Assembly: GCA_905221105.1 (NCBI GenBank)
Contig: CAJNBW010000001.1
Coordinates: 310,001 to 374,000 of the forward strand
Direction: 5' to 3'
Length of the DNA stretch: 64,000 nucleotides
DNA from: a bacterium
GTDB taxonomy: Bacteria; Bacillota; Bacilli; Lactobacillales; Streptococcaceae
Shown here: positions 36,472 to 46,363 of the stretch, piece by piece
How the letters are laid out: each line of letters opens with the position of its first letter
How positions within the stretch are numbered: the stretch's first letter is position 1
Notes under the pieces: generated by a model
What the model was told of the DNA's origin: nothing
Seen by the model: the letters and a program-made list of their open reading frames with translations, nothing else
The model's database searches: none
Program-made: the position numbers and the translations under genes

Positions 36472-37224
36472 TTACTTATCTAATTTAAATGTGCAATTTT
36501 TATAATTTATTTTTATATTTGGATCAATATTAGGAATAAAGACATTGAATAGAGACTCTTTATCTGTCACCGCCTGCATATGTATTCCAATTGGAATCTT
36601 ATCTGCTTTATTTCGATAAATAGGACGACAGGCAATACAAACTGAACTCTGTTCCAGTTCATCTACAATCTTCTCTTCAAAATACCACTGACTGAATTTA
36701 TTTTCAAATCTGTTCTCATTAGTAGCTTTCCCCATATTACTCCATGCAGTTTGAGTAAATAATGATTTCAAGGCTTTATAAGGATGACCATGAATCTCTT
36801 TATCACCACCTAATGAATAAGCGATTATGTGACCTCGATGAAAGTATATATCATAGTCTTTAATTCTATTTATTTTATCCCATCCCACCGGATTTCCAAG
36901 ACTCGAACGATTTTTCTTTTTATCCACTATCGCTTTTTGATTTTTAATATCTTTATAATCATTTTTATTGATATAAAAAATAGCACCTTTAGGTCTCTTA
37001 CCTAGCTCTAGTGAATGTGGAACAATATACCCTGATTCACCCTTACTTATAAATCGAATTGTTGCGACATTATTATTTACTACAAAATAATTTGATTCAT
37101 TCTGACATTCAGCTATATTTGTACAATACTGAACTTTTCCTCCAACTAATTTAGAAAGTTGATCAGTAGAGATATGAATCAAATCTAAAATTTCTTGCTC
37201 TGACATCGAAAAATTCTTTTTCAT
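36472..37224 (-). CDS. EndA/DNase-like DNA/RNA non-specific endonuclease, cytoplasmic
   Basis: This 250-residue protein belongs to the streptococcal EndA/mitogenic-factor nuclease family (beta-beta-alpha-metal fold). The core HRGHIIAYSLGG (from residue 129) and the QTAWSN...ENRF metal segment (about 158-173) match EndA, with the general base His132 kept. The first motif residue is His instead of the usual Asp. There is no signal peptide, transmembrane anchor or export motif: the start is MKKNFSMSEQEI with ribosome site TAGGAGAAG. EndA itself is secreted or membrane-bound, so this copy probably acts inside the cell. It follows hamB after 245 bases and lies at the edge of the defence island. 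Confidence 0.8.
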   Translation of the reverse strand: MKKNFSMSEQEILDLIHISTDQLSKLVGGKVQYCTNIAECQNESNYFVVNNNVATIRFISKGESGYIVPHSLELGKRPKGAIFYINKNDYKDIKNQKAIVDKKKNRSSLGNPVGWDKINRIKDYDIYFHRGHIIAYSLGGDKEIHGHPYKALKSLFTQTAWSNMGKATNENRFENKFSQWYFEEKIVDELEQSSVCIACRPIYRNKADKIPIGIHMQAVTDKESLFNVFIPNIDPNIKINYKNCTFKLDK

Positions 37225-37469
37225 TTTTCTTCTCCTACTCCACCCTTACTCATCCACTCTCTACAGAAATAAAAGTAGTTTCCTAAATTAAGTAAGATAA
37301 GAATCTAACTTTCTGATTTGAAAAACAAAGCATCTCAAACCAATTGTAACCTAAATTCTTATTCACATCTGTGGATTTCAAAATTAGAATCTGTTATTAT
37401 TTTCTAGCTGTAATAAAACGTTACAATTTTAAAATCATAAATTGTTTTATTCCTTACAACGGATTTATT

Positions 37470-39755
37470 TTATCCGTTGTAGTACCTATCAATTAGTTTT
37501 AGTCGTTTTTCAGACTCCTGTAAAATTTCTTTGTCAAATTCTATACCTGTGGAATCTATGCTTTGAATATATGGTTCAATCCATTCAACATCATCAAAAT
37601 CAAAACCATATCTCAAAAGCCATATCTGTTTATCCGAATCAGTACCATATTTGATTAATTTAACTAATTTTTCGGCTCTTATATCTTCCGTTTTTTCAAA
37701 GTATTTATAGAAAAGAGCTACAAATATATCTTCTAATCTAAAATTTAGAATCTTATCTAAGTAGTCATAAGTATCAAAAACAATTAAATCATAGTTAACA
37801 TCACTCGCTTTGGTTCCTTGAGGAAAAAGAGGAAATGCAGACAAACTCTTATTTGGAATATCACTACAAGGCATCACAAATTGAGAATCTAATTCACTAT
37901 TATCAATTGATGGATTTTCTCTTTCTTTTTTTCGACTCACATATGCATACCTATAGAAACAAATATCTTTGAAGGATTTTCCAAATATCCTCCAGATCAT
38001 TATTTGAACGCTAGTATCAATTACAGATTTTTCGCCATTGGATAATATTCTTCCGATATGTAACTCATAAACTTTCTCAAATTCATTAGATAATTTTCTA
38101 TTATCGATTTGCTTTAATTGTCTAAAATCGTCACCTATAAATAAACATTCAATAATATTACGAGCTAGACTTAAACTGTCATCTGTAGACAATACCTCAA
38201 TCTGTTTTGGCGTTAAATTATACTCATCTGAAAAACTGCCGTCATTAATTGATTTTCTAAATTCTTCCAAATCGCTCAAGTTGCCTGAAAGAGTATCATC
38301 CAATAATGATTTACTTCTTAATTTACTCGGACTATGCATTATTTTTCGAAAAGCTGATATATTAGAATGTCTGATAATTACAGTTCCATAATCAAACTTC
38401 TTATCTAATGTACTTCGACCTGCTCGCCCAATAATATTTTTTATAGCTAACGGCTTTGATTCCGTAAAATGATTCAAATAAACTAAATCAAAAGGCATAT
38501 TTATCCCTTGTTCTAAAGTAGATGTAGCAAAACAAATTTTACAAAAACCTGATTTAGTAAACTTTTCAATTAAGCTTCTAACTCTTAAAGGCATAGAACC
38601 ATGATGAGTCACAACTCCTATTTTAAGAAATTTAATTACTTCAGAATATCTATCTTCATTTATATCATCGCTACCACCAATGATATCAGCTATTTCAGCT
38701 ATAATTTCCAACGCCTCTGGATCAGATAACACTTCACAAAAACGAAGATACTTTCCAAATTCTTTAAAAATTTTACGACTAAGTATACTAGTTTTCGTAC
38801 AAAATACTAATACACTTCCATTCTCACTTAGAACTATTTCAATTGGGTCATAATCACATTTCACTCTACTTTTACCCATAATGTTCTTATCAATACCAAA
38901 GTGATAAAAGCTATTATCTTTATCTAGAGAATAGAATATTTGTCCAACATTTTTTATGTTAAAGTTTCTTGCATTTGATTGTTCTTGTTCAAAATTATTC
39001 TTTTCAAACTGTGCATTAGGATTTTCAATAAATGGATGGGCAAATATAAACTTTGTTCCTGGAAAACTACGTTTTGCTCGTCTAATAATACTATCAAAAT
39101 ATAAACCACGAGCACCTCTTTCATCACCTAATTGAGCTTCATCAAATAAAAAAAAGTCTATATCAAAATCATTTTTGAATTTAAATAAATCTTTACATCT
39201 TTCAGGAGTTAAAATAAAAATATTCCTTCTTGCATGTTTAGTATTTATTTTATCAACGAAAGTTAAAAGATTTATATCAGAGGAAGTAAAATGCTCGTTT
39301 AATAAATCAAAGTATTCATTAATCAATGCTCTTGATGGCACTACTATTACCACATCTTTATCACTTTCCTCAATTAATTTTCTAAAAACAAATGATTTTC
39401 CAGTACTTGTAGGTGCAGAAAAACTGAAATATTTATTACTATGAGTTTCATCAACAATTTTTGATTGAACAGGAGTATATTTTATGTTGTATTCATCTTC
39501 AATATGCTTTTGATACATACCAAAAACAACCTCTAAAAGTGATTCCGTACCTAAATCTTTAAAGTACAGCCCCATAAATTTTAAAATTTGATGTTCATAT
39601 AGTTCGAATAGTTCTGGATAAAATATTTTTATATAACATAGAATTTCTAAATCTGTAGTAGAAGTAGGACCATTTTTGTATATTGATTCAATCGTTAGCT
39701 TAAAAATCTCCTCGACATTTTCATTTGATACAATTTTTTTAATTATATTTCCCAT
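37470..39755 (-). CDS. hamB: Hachiman helicase HamB
   Basis: HamB is the helicase partner of HamA in the Hachiman anti-phage system. The 761-residue product is a Ski2-like superfamily 2 helicase. Motifs: Q-motif YTPVQ near 97, Walker A SAPTSTGKS (113-121), DEAQ (205-208), GSVLVFCTKTS (motif IV, about 313-323), TSTLEQGINMP (motif V, 411-421) and IIGRAGR (motif VI, 441-447). The C-terminal 300 residues are less typical. It starts at the last base of hamA's stop (ATG overlaps TAA), so translation is coupled. Base composition is very A+T-rich, unlike the core genome, which suggests transfer. Confidence 0.88.
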   Translation of the reverse strand: MGNIIKKIVSNENVEEIFKLTIESIYKNGPTSTTDLEILCYIKIFYPELFELYEHQILKFMGLYFKDLGTESLLEVVFGMYQKHIEDEYNIKYTPVQSKIVDETHSNKYFSFSAPTSTGKSFVFRKLIEESDKDVVIVVPSRALINEYFDLLNEHFTSSDINLLTFVDKINTKHARRNIFILTPERCKDLFKFKNDFDIDFFLFDEAQLGDERGARGLYFDSIIRRAKRSFPGTKFIFAHPFIENPNAQFEKNNFEQEQSNARNFNIKNVGQIFYSLDKDNSFYHFGIDKNIMGKSRVKCDYDPIEIVLSENGSVLVFCTKTSILSRKIFKEFGKYLRFCEVLSDPEALEIIAEIADIIGGSDDINEDRYSEVIKFLKIGVVTHHGSMPLRVRSLIEKFTKSGFCKICFATSTLEQGINMPFDLVYLNHFTESKPLAIKNIIGRAGRSTLDKKFDYGTVIIRHSNISAFRKIMHSPSKLRSKSLLDDTLSGNLSDLEEFRKSINDGSFSDEYNLTPKQIEVLSTDDSLSLARNIIECLFIGDDFRQLKQIDNRKLSNEFEKVYELHIGRILSNGEKSVIDTSVQIMIWRIFGKSFKDICFYRYAYVSRKKERENPSIDNSELDSQFVMPCSDIPNKSLSAFPLFPQGTKASDVNYDLIVFDTYDYLDKILNFRLEDIFVALFYKYFEKTEDIRAEKLVKLIKYGTDSDKQIWLLRYGFDFDDVEWIEPYIQSIDSTGIEFDKEILQESEKRLKLIDRYYNG

Positions 39756-40450
39756 TAAACGTTCACCGCAATTAGAATTATTTCTTTATGATGTTTTATT
39801 TTATTAAAATTTTCATTTTTTAAAATATGTTTGATTAAAGTTTCTGTCGCAATACTTGTAGCCGAAAAAGCACATGCAAAAGCTTTATGATTTTGAGTAT
39901 GATTATTCAAGGATAATTCAGAAACAAATTTATCTATATCATTTAAATCCGAATCATCTCTCTTTTCCCTAATAAAACGTTCTATTTGCTCCAGCGATTT
40001 ACCATATCCATTACTTTTTGAAACATATTTTGCTTCTCCAAATACTATAAATTTAGATAGTGTCTCAGAAAAAAAGTCAAAACCAGGATTACCAGTAATT
40101 TGCTGTTTAATCAATTCAGCTAAAGGAATATCGCAATAATTTAGTTCATTAACGATTGCTAGTCTGGACAATTCTGATACTACTGTTTCTCCTATATCAG
40201 TAGTAACTTTATCTTGTGCAAAATTTTTTAACTTAATTGATAAATGCTCAGCAGTTTTACTAGCCCTAATTTTAAAAGATTTTTTTATATATTCTTTGTC
40301 AAAAGTCTCAATCCAGGAAAGATTGTTTAGTGAACAAATAATATCATTAATTGTAACCTTTAAATCACTGGGTTCTATTCTAATAAAAATCACGTTTGGA
40401 AGGGAATATCCTTTGTCTGATATCTTAAAGCATTCAATTACATCCCCCAT
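39755..40450 (-). CDS. hamA: Hachiman nuclease HamA (DUF1837)
   Basis: HamA is the PD-(D/E)XK-type effector of Hachiman. The 231-residue product has GNPGFDFF (120-127) then IVFGEAKY (135-142), giving Asp125, Glu139 and Lys141 as the nuclease core. The start at 40450 is preferred: AGAGAGGA lies 7 bases upstream. A longer reading to 40522 would add 24 residues inside the end of hsdS in another frame. It begins 26 bases after hsdS and is translationally coupled to hamB. Known Hachiman pairs use HamA to degrade DNA when HamB senses damage. High A+T content marks it as foreign. Confidence 0.85.
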   Translation of the reverse strand: MGDVIECFKISDKGYSLPNVIFIRIEPSDLKVTINDIICSLNNLSWIETFDKEYIKKSFKIRASKTAEHLSIKLKNFAQDKVTTDIGETVVSELSRLAIVNELNYCDIPLAELIKQQITGNPGFDFFSETLSKFIVFGEAKYVSKSNGYGKSLEQIERFIREKRDDSDLNDIDKFVSELSLNNHTQNHKAFACAFSATSIATETLIKHILKNENFNKIKHHKEIILIAVNV

Positions 40451-40476
40451 AAAAAAATCCTCTCTATACTGTGACT

Positions 40477-41721
40477 CTACTCCACCTTCACCTGTCCATT
40501 CATCAGCATTGGCAGAAGCCAATCGCGCAGTTGGGTGAGTTCTTGGTTTTGAATATAATTTTTATGTACTGCTTCGTATATAGGTCTAACTATTTTAGAA
40601 AATTGATCTGCAATTTCAAAATCAAATACTATTGGGTACTCCATAATATGTTTTTTATCACCTCTAGGCATTTTTGACCCTTTAGAACCTGCTACGTCAT
40701 AGTTAAAAAAATCATCTCTGGCAAGAGTCGCAAAAACAAATTCTCTAGAAACTATTTTTTTCGTCCTAATACAAAGTACATCTGAACTACAACCACCTAC
40801 TCTATCACTTAGCCAAATCTTTTTGAAATAGGGACGAATATTTGAAATTAGAATATCTCCTATAGAGTATTTAGTTGAAGTTCCTGACTTAGGAATTGAT
40901 GTAGTCAATTCAATTCCACCCATATCTACAATCATATTATCAGTTCCTACATAATTTTCTATATTTAGTTCAGAGGATTCAACTTTATCAGAAACATATT
41001 TAGAAAAATACTTCAACTTCTCCACTCCCCACCCCTCTGGGATTTCTCGTTTGAGTTCTGGGTTATAGACCATCTTTCCGCCTGATGATTTGTAGGGTTT
41101 GCCATTCTGGTCTGGGAAATCAAACTGAACAAACCAGTAGTCATAGAGGGTCTTAGCCATGGCTTCCAACTCTTTGTTGATTTGGTTGTTGATTTGGATT
41201 TTTTGGTCAATAGTTAATAAAATCTTACTAATCGCTTGTTGATTTTCTAAATCAGGAATTAAAATTTTTATATTTTTAAATGTTTTCGCTGAAATACCTG
41301 ATACAGTTGATCCAGAGTTATTACGGACTATCGATTTTTGTCCAATAGGAGATTGTATGAAATATTTTAAATAATTATTATCAACTAGATTTTTATTAAC
41401 TCTTAAAGAATATAATCTTTGACTTAGAATAATTTTTTCATCACTATTCCAAATCATTGCCTGTCCTGATGGAGCTTCAGATGTTAGAAGAATATCTCCT
41501 CTTTCGACTTCATCTTTCATCCATAATTTATATAGTTCCTCATCACCTCTATAAATTGATTCTTCTCTAATCAATCCATCAAACTTAACATTATTAGCTG
41601 AGATAGCACGATACTCCCCGTCTTTTAACCAATCTTTACCTAATTTTTTTGGGGTTCTACCTCTATAATCAATTACTTTTTCTAAACACTCTTCTAGCGA
41701 TACTACTTTCAACTCACTCAT
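40477..41721 (-). CDS. hsdS: Type I restriction-modification specificity subunit HsdS
   Basis: HsdS chooses the DNA site for the HsdM-HsdR complex. The 414-residue product has two target-recognition domains (about 5-160 and 235-370) separated by a central conserved helix (KILLTIDQKIQINNQINKELEAMAKTLYDYWFVQFDFP, about 165-205) and ended by a shorter copy (ELTQLRDWLLPMLMNGQVKVE). The recognition domains are A+T-rich and the spacers are closer to average, the usual sign of exchangeable domains. It overlaps hsdM by 8 bases. I found no second hsdS, recombinase or inverted repeats, so shuffling is not indicated. Recognition site cannot be read from sequence. Confidence 0.93.
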   Translation of the reverse strand: MSELKVVSLEECLEKVIDYRGRTPKKLGKDWLKDGEYRAISANNVKFDGLIREESIYRGDEELYKLWMKDEVERGDILLTSEAPSGQAMIWNSDEKIILSQRLYSLRVNKNLVDNNYLKYFIQSPIGQKSIVRNNSGSTVSGISAKTFKNIKILIPDLENQQAISKILLTIDQKIQINNQINKELEAMAKTLYDYWFVQFDFPDQNGKPYKSSGGKMVYNPELKREIPEGWGVEKLKYFSKYVSDKVESSELNIENYVGTDNMIVDMGGIELTTSIPKSGTSTKYSIGDILISNIRPYFKKIWLSDRVGGCSSDVLCIRTKKIVSREFVFATLARDDFFNYDVAGSKGSKMPRGDKKHIMEYPIVFDFEIADQFSKIVRPIYEAVHKNYIQNQELTQLRDWLLPMLMNGQVKVE

Positions 41722-43318
41722 ACTTCAACCCCTTCATCTGCTCTTCAATCTCCTGCTCCAATGCATGCGATTGCTGGAAGAGGTCTGAGAGTTTGTTTTG
41801 AAAGGCGGTCATCTTTGCTTCAAACTCTTCTGCTGTGATATCTACATAGTCGATCTTGATGTCAAAGTATTGACCTGCGCTGAGAGAATAGTTTTTTTCC
41901 TTGATTTCCTCATAAGAGACGGTGACAGAAAAATCCTCAACGGCTTCTTTCTTGATAAAGGTCTCGACAATCTTCTGCTCTTCCTCAGGAGAAAGCACAG
42001 TTTTTTGGTTCTTGCCTTCCTTGACCTTGGTTCCGAGGTTTGAGGCATCGATAAGGACGACATCACCCTTATTTTTCTTATCGATAAAGAGGATGGAGAC
42101 GTTGGTACCTGTCGTCGCAAAGATATTAGAAGGCATAGAAACGACACCTGCCAGCATTTGATTGTCCACCAAGTGTTGACGGATAGCTTTATCAATCCCT
42201 GACTGGGCAGTGATAAATCCTGTTGGCAAGACAACGGCTGCTTGGCCGTCTGGCTTCAAGGAGTAGATAATATGCTGAACAAAGAGCTCGTAAATCGCCA
42301 TCTTGTCTTTAGACTTAGCTGGAATCTTTGGCACACCTGCAAAGAAACGCTCACTAGCTTCTGGCAAGCTTTCCACTCGGTCACGCCATTCTGAAAAGTC
42401 CAGCTTAAAAGGCGGGTTAGAGACGATATAGTCCATCTTTTCAGGATGACGGTTGGCAATGATCGTATTTCCCTGTACGATATTGTGAATGGAGTGTTGG
42501 AGACCATTCAAGATCAGATTAAGACGAAGAAGATTAGATGATTTTTGCGAGATATCCTGACTATAGACAGTCGCCCTATCCACACCGATACGACTAGCCA
42601 GGTTCATCAGCAAGGTTCCAGAACCAGCTGACGGGTCATAGATTCTCACGTTTGATGGTTGGTCATTTCCCACAAGGATATCAGCGATAATCTTTGCCAC
42701 AGAGTGAGGCGTGTAGTACTCAGCGTACTTACCACCACCATCTTTGTTATAGTCCTTGATCATATACTCAAAGAGGGTAGAGAAAAAGTCGAAACCTTGT
42801 GAAAAAATAGTTTCATCAAACTTAACGCGCGCAAGGAGATTGATGATGGCTTTTGCCACTTCGTTGCGTTTACTACTATCTGATATAGTATCAGTAATCA
42901 AACGCTCATCAAAGAGACGAATAGCCGTATCTCCGTCCGTATGAACAGAGAAAATATCATTATTATCAATGGCGATTTGGTTGAGAGTCTTTTCAAAACT
43001 CTCGTAGAAAGTCGCTGCATTTTGCTGACGGTGAAGGGTTTCGATCAACTGCTCTGGCTTGAGCCAAGCCGTACTGGTACCGATATCCTCCAATAGCCAG
43101 TCATAGTCATCTTCACTCAAAGTCAATAAGTGCTCATAAGTATTAACTTCATCTAGGCACTTTGCCTGATATAAAAACTTATCATTTAAAAACTTGTAGA
43201 GGAAGGACTGGGTGAGGAGTTTGTACTCCCCCGCTTCCCCTCCTAGGCCCGCGTGGGTAAAAACTGCTTTCAAATCATCGACCAAGTCTTGGACTTGGGC
43301 TTTATATGTTTCATTCAT
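41714..43318 (-). CDS. hsdM: Type I restriction-modification DNA methylase HsdM
   Basis: HsdM methylates adenine at the site chosen by HsdS. The 534-residue product has the AdoMet motif DPSAGSGT (228-235) and the catalytic NPPF (301-304) of N6-adenine methylases, an N-terminal helical domain (about 1-165) and a C-terminal region for HsdS contact. It overlaps hsdR by one base (stop/start) and hsdS by 8 bases, so all three are coupled. Intact in this window. Confidence 0.95.
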   Translation of the reverse strand: MNETYKAQVQDLVDDLKAVFTHAGLGGEAGEYKLLTQSFLYKFLNDKFLYQAKCLDEVNTYEHLLTLSEDDYDWLLEDIGTSTAWLKPEQLIETLHRQQNAATFYESFEKTLNQIAIDNNDIFSVHTDGDTAIRLFDERLITDTISDSSKRNEVAKAIINLLARVKFDETIFSQGFDFFSTLFEYMIKDYNKDGGGKYAEYYTPHSVAKIIADILVGNDQPSNVRIYDPSAGSGTLLMNLASRIGVDRATVYSQDISQKSSNLLRLNLILNGLQHSIHNIVQGNTIIANRHPEKMDYIVSNPPFKLDFSEWRDRVESLPEASERFFAGVPKIPAKSKDKMAIYELFVQHIIYSLKPDGQAAVVLPTGFITAQSGIDKAIRQHLVDNQMLAGVVSMPSNIFATTGTNVSILFIDKKNKGDVVLIDASNLGTKVKEGKNQKTVLSPEEEQKIVETFIKKEAVEDFSVTVSYEEIKEKNYSLSAGQYFDIKIDYVDITAEEFEAKMTAFQNKLSDLFQQSHALEQEIEEQMKGLKYE

Positions 43319-46300
43319 TAGTGTTGGTATTCCTCTTCATATCCTTCAAATAGCGACTCGACGATATAATTAAAATCCTGTCTTGTCAAACTACTTGCAG
43401 ATTGGTTGGTTTTCATTTCAATCCGAGCTTCTTCTCGAATCATTTTCTTGAGAAAGTCCTCGTTATCGAGCATTCCTTGATTTTGAACGATTTTACGGTC
43501 TAGTCTGACTTTAGAACCCTTGATAACATGGTAAATAGCAGGAAAATCACTGACCATAGTCGAGTTGGTTACGTGTTTGTAGGAACGTGCTGCCATTTCA
43601 TCTCCGTCAAAATTCATCGTCAAACGTCTCATATGAGTATGATAATCTTCCACTGACTTAAAGAGTTCTTCGTACTCTTTTTGAATTTCTTTGATGTTTT
43701 CCATAGTGTAGCCTTCTTGCCCATGAATCAGGTGTTTTTTCATGATGCGCTGGAATTCTTCGTAGAGAAAAACCCACTCAGGATCTTTCTCATCACGCTG
43801 TTTTATGATACCTCCAGCAACTCGACGCTTCAAATCTTCTAGATCATTGGCTGCTAGACGGAGTTCTTCCTCCGCAATTTTGACAAAACTAAAACTGGTC
43901 TCAGACATGGCAAGATTTAAAAGAGTGCGACTAGAAAAGTCATCTGGTTTATCTATCAGTGACAAGGTCAGCAAGCGTCTTGAGATGACATTGAGCAGAG
44001 TTGCAATCTGAGTAATATCAATCTGCTTAATCAAATGGTCATAACCAAGTAAGCGGGCGATATTATAGTACTGCTTAACCGATTCTAAGGCTTTTCGTAG
44101 TTCATTTAGTTGCTTTCTATCCTTAATATCATCAATTGATTGAGAAAAGAACTCTAGATTAGAGGTCGGATAGTCCATGAGGATGCGCTCTGTCTTGCTT
44201 AGTTCCTGAGAAATTTCCTCTGCTGGTACAAAGAGCGAACCAAACACATCCTCTCCATTTTCCCCAGTCAGGCTTGTATCATACTCTTGATTGAGTTCTT
44301 CTAGATAAGCACGATTGGTTTTGTCAAATTCTTTAGAAATATCCGCAAAATCAACTACATAGCCAAAGAGATAGTCCTTGTAAGGACGATTCACACGAGT
44401 CAAAGTCTGGAGAAGGTTATGAGCCTTAATCTTGCGTCCTAGATAGAGACGCTTGAGACGAGGCGCATCAAAACCTGTCAGGAGCATGGAATAGACGATA
44501 ATGAGGTCAATCTTACCTTCTTTATAGGCATCCACCTTTTCCTTTTTCTCTTCCTTGTCTCCCTCATCATGGAGGATGAGAGCAGAGGTCAAGTTGGTTG
44601 TTCCAGCCTTTCGTCGTTCTTCTAACTGTTTTTCAAGCTCACGCGCCTGCTTAGACGAATCACAGACAATCATACCACCAATAGACTGGTCATCAAAAAC
44701 CAGATCACGCGCACGATTAAAGTCCTCCAGGATAAAATCAAGCATAGGTTCCACATAGTGCGGATGAGCAAAGATATCTTCTTTGGATAAATCCCCACGT
44801 TGGATTTCTTCATTGATTGCTCTGAGATTATCTTTATAGGACGTCTCGATATCTTCTCGCATCAAACGCAAGGTAAAACCATCATCTATAGACTGGTTGT
44901 AGTAGTATTTATGGATATAGTCCCCAAAAATATCACGTGTAGTCGCATGACTCTCCTTTGTCTTGCCATCTTTCTTGTAGGTAATCAAGGGGGTCCCAGT
45001 CAAGGCAATCTTGATTGCATTGGTATCTGCCTGATAGAGATTTGGCAGATAGGAGCCTCGTTCGTTATAAGAGCGGTGGGCTTCATCGATAAAGTAGATA
45101 TTTTGACGATTGAGATCATAGCCAGAGCGGTCGGTCAGGTCTGAATCATCCTTAAACTTCTGGATATTGACAACAGCCACATCATAGCCATCTTGTTTTT
45201 GATTGAGTTCTCTAGGATTTTTGATACGCTTAACTTTTAGACCTCTTTTGGTAAATTCCTTAAAGGCTTGGTCTGCCAAATCCAAACGATCAACGACAAA
45301 GTAAAACTGAGGTACAATTCCCTGTTTTGAGAAATAATTGGTCAGATAGCGGATATTGAAGAAAGCTAAGGCTGTCTTACCTGAGCCCTGTGTATGCCAG
45401 ATAACGCCCTTCTTAATACCTTTTGCGATAGTCTCTTCGATAGCACGAGTTGCAAAATACTGCGGATAGCGCATGACATGCTTCTGCAATTGTATCTGAC
45501 CTTCCTTGCTTTCTTCTTCTACATAAACCAGCCCAAAGCGAAGCATGAAAAGCAGTCGTTCTTTTTGATATAAAGAAGATAGGAAAGTATTGCAAGGAGT
45601 GTCAGGCTGTAAGTTTGTTGCAAATTCTGGTTGAGATTTGAGAGCAAAACGCTTCACATCCTCAAGGACGAAGTCAATTTGTTCATCTTTTAAAGGTTCA
45701 ATTGAATGCAAAAAATCGACTTCTCTTTCTTCCTTGAAAGCATTAAACTTGGTTTTTGAATAGGCATTTGAACCATAGTAAGAACCCTGTTTTTGTTGAC
45801 CTTGGCCACTGATATAAGGCAAATTGTCAGATAGAGCTATCAACTGGGTAATATTGTTAAAACGACGGAACTTACGATTTTCAAAACGATATCTAGTCCT
45901 GTCCTGTTCAGACTGAATTCCTGTCTTTCCATCACGGATAGTATTGGGTTGTTTAACTTCGATATAAGAAAGAGGAAGTCCATTGATAAACACAACTATA
46001 TCTGGACGAAATTCATCTTGCCCATTTTGACAAGTGACTTCAAGCGCCAGATGGAAGGTATTGGCTTCAGGATTTTCCCAATCGATATAAACAGCACCTT
46101 CTTGTCCCTGTATCCTTTTAAAGAAGGAACGACCCAAATCATTTTGATCCAGTTCCAGCTTGATATTGGCCAATTCTCTCTCAAAATCTTCATCTGTTAA
46201 ATAGTTATTAAACGTTAAAAATTGCTCCTTAAAAACAGATACAAGAATATTGGTATCTGGATCTCTTTCTTCAATTTCTTTACTATTACGAGAAAGATAG

Positions 46301-46320
46301 GTATAACCCATTCGCATCAA
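43318..46320 (-). CDS. hsdR: Type I restriction endonuclease subunit HsdR, probably frameshifted near the start
   Basis: HsdR translocates DNA and cuts it after meeting unmethylated sites. The open frame from TTG 46320 is 1000 residues: PD-(D/E)XK nuclease with Asp107, Glu121-Val-Lys123, Walker A QGSGKT (311-316), DEAH (412-415), and a long C-terminal part. No ribosome site precedes this start. The family N-terminus lies upstream in the same direction: MKRKEGLRWQDEKIF (ATG 46401-46403) in one frame and SELTRVQIPAALHLMRMG in the hsdR frame, joined only if one base is added in a T5 run (46359-46363). So the gene is probably interrupted; translation from an internal TTG/ATG would lose about 28 residues. 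Otherwise intact. Confidence 0.85.
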   Translation of the reverse strand: MMRMGYTYLSRNSKEIEERDPDTNILVSVFKEQFLTFNNYLTDEDFERELANIKLELDQNDLGRSFFKRIQGQEGAVYIDWENPEANTFHLALEVTCQNGQDEFRPDIVVFINGLPLSYIEVKQPNTIRDGKTGIQSEQDRTRYRFENRKFRRFNNITQLIALSDNLPYISGQGQQKQGSYYGSNAYSKTKFNAFKEEREVDFLHSIEPLKDEQIDFVLEDVKRFALKSQPEFATNLQPDTPCNTFLSSLYQKERLLFMLRFGLVYVEEESKEGQIQLQKHVMRYPQYFATRAIEETIAKGIKKGVIWHTQGSGKTALAFFNIRYLTNYFSKQGIVPQFYFVVDRLDLADQAFKEFTKRGLKVKRIKNPRELNQKQDGYDVAVVNIQKFKDDSDLTDRSGYDLNRQNIYFIDEAHRSYNERGSYLPNLYQADTNAIKIALTGTPLITYKKDGKTKESHATTRDIFGDYIHKYYYNQSIDDGFTLRLMREDIETSYKDNLRAINEEIQRGDLSKEDIFAHPHYVEPMLDFILEDFNRARDLVFDDQSIGGMIVCDSSKQARELEKQLEERRKAGTTNLTSALILHDEGDKEEKKEKVDAYKEGKIDLIIVYSMLLTGFDAPRLKRLYLGRKIKAHNLLQTLTRVNRPYKDYLFGYVVDFADISKEFDKTNRAYLEELNQEYDTSLTGENGEDVFGSLFVPAEEISQELSKTERILMDYPTSNLEFFSQSIDDIKDRKQLNELRKALESVKQYYNIARLLGYDHLIKQIDITQIATLLNVISRRLLTLSLIDKPDDFSSRTLLNLAMSETSFSFVKIAEEELRLAANDLEDLKRRVAGGIIKQRDEKDPEWVFLYEEFQRIMKKHLIHGQEGYTMENIKEIQKEYEELFKSVEDYHTHMRRLTMNFDGDEMAARSYKHVTNSTMVSDFPAIYHVIKGSKVRLDRKIVQNQGMLDNEDFLKKMIREEARIEMKTNQSASSLTRQDFNYIVESLFEGYEEEYQH

Positions 46321-46358
46321 ATGCAGAGCTGCTGGGATTTGTACTCTTGTTAATTCAG

Positions 46359-46363
46359 AAAAA
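46359..46363 (-). other. T5 homopolymer where hsdR changes frame
   Basis: The minus strand reads GATTTTTCTG. With six T the codons run ...AAG ATT TTT TCT GAA TTA (KIFSEL) and join the family N-terminus to the main frame; with five T the first frame ends at TAA six bases later. Possible causes are a real mutation, slipped-strand switching or a sequencing error. Confidence 0.7.

Noticed and set aside
37225-37469. A small gene between hamB and the EndA-like nuclease
   Set aside because: The stretch is A+T-rich with only short frames lacking ribosome sites; a weak ACAATTT/AAATTGT hairpin near 37425-37447 is the only structure.
40451-40522. Longer hamA start overlapping hsdS
   Set aside because: It would add 24 residues read from the end of hsdS in another frame; AGAGAGGA precedes the ATG at 40450.
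40477-41721. Phase-variable hsdS locus with inverted repeats
   Set aside because: Only one hsdS is present, with no recombinase gene and no partner hsdS fragments nearby.
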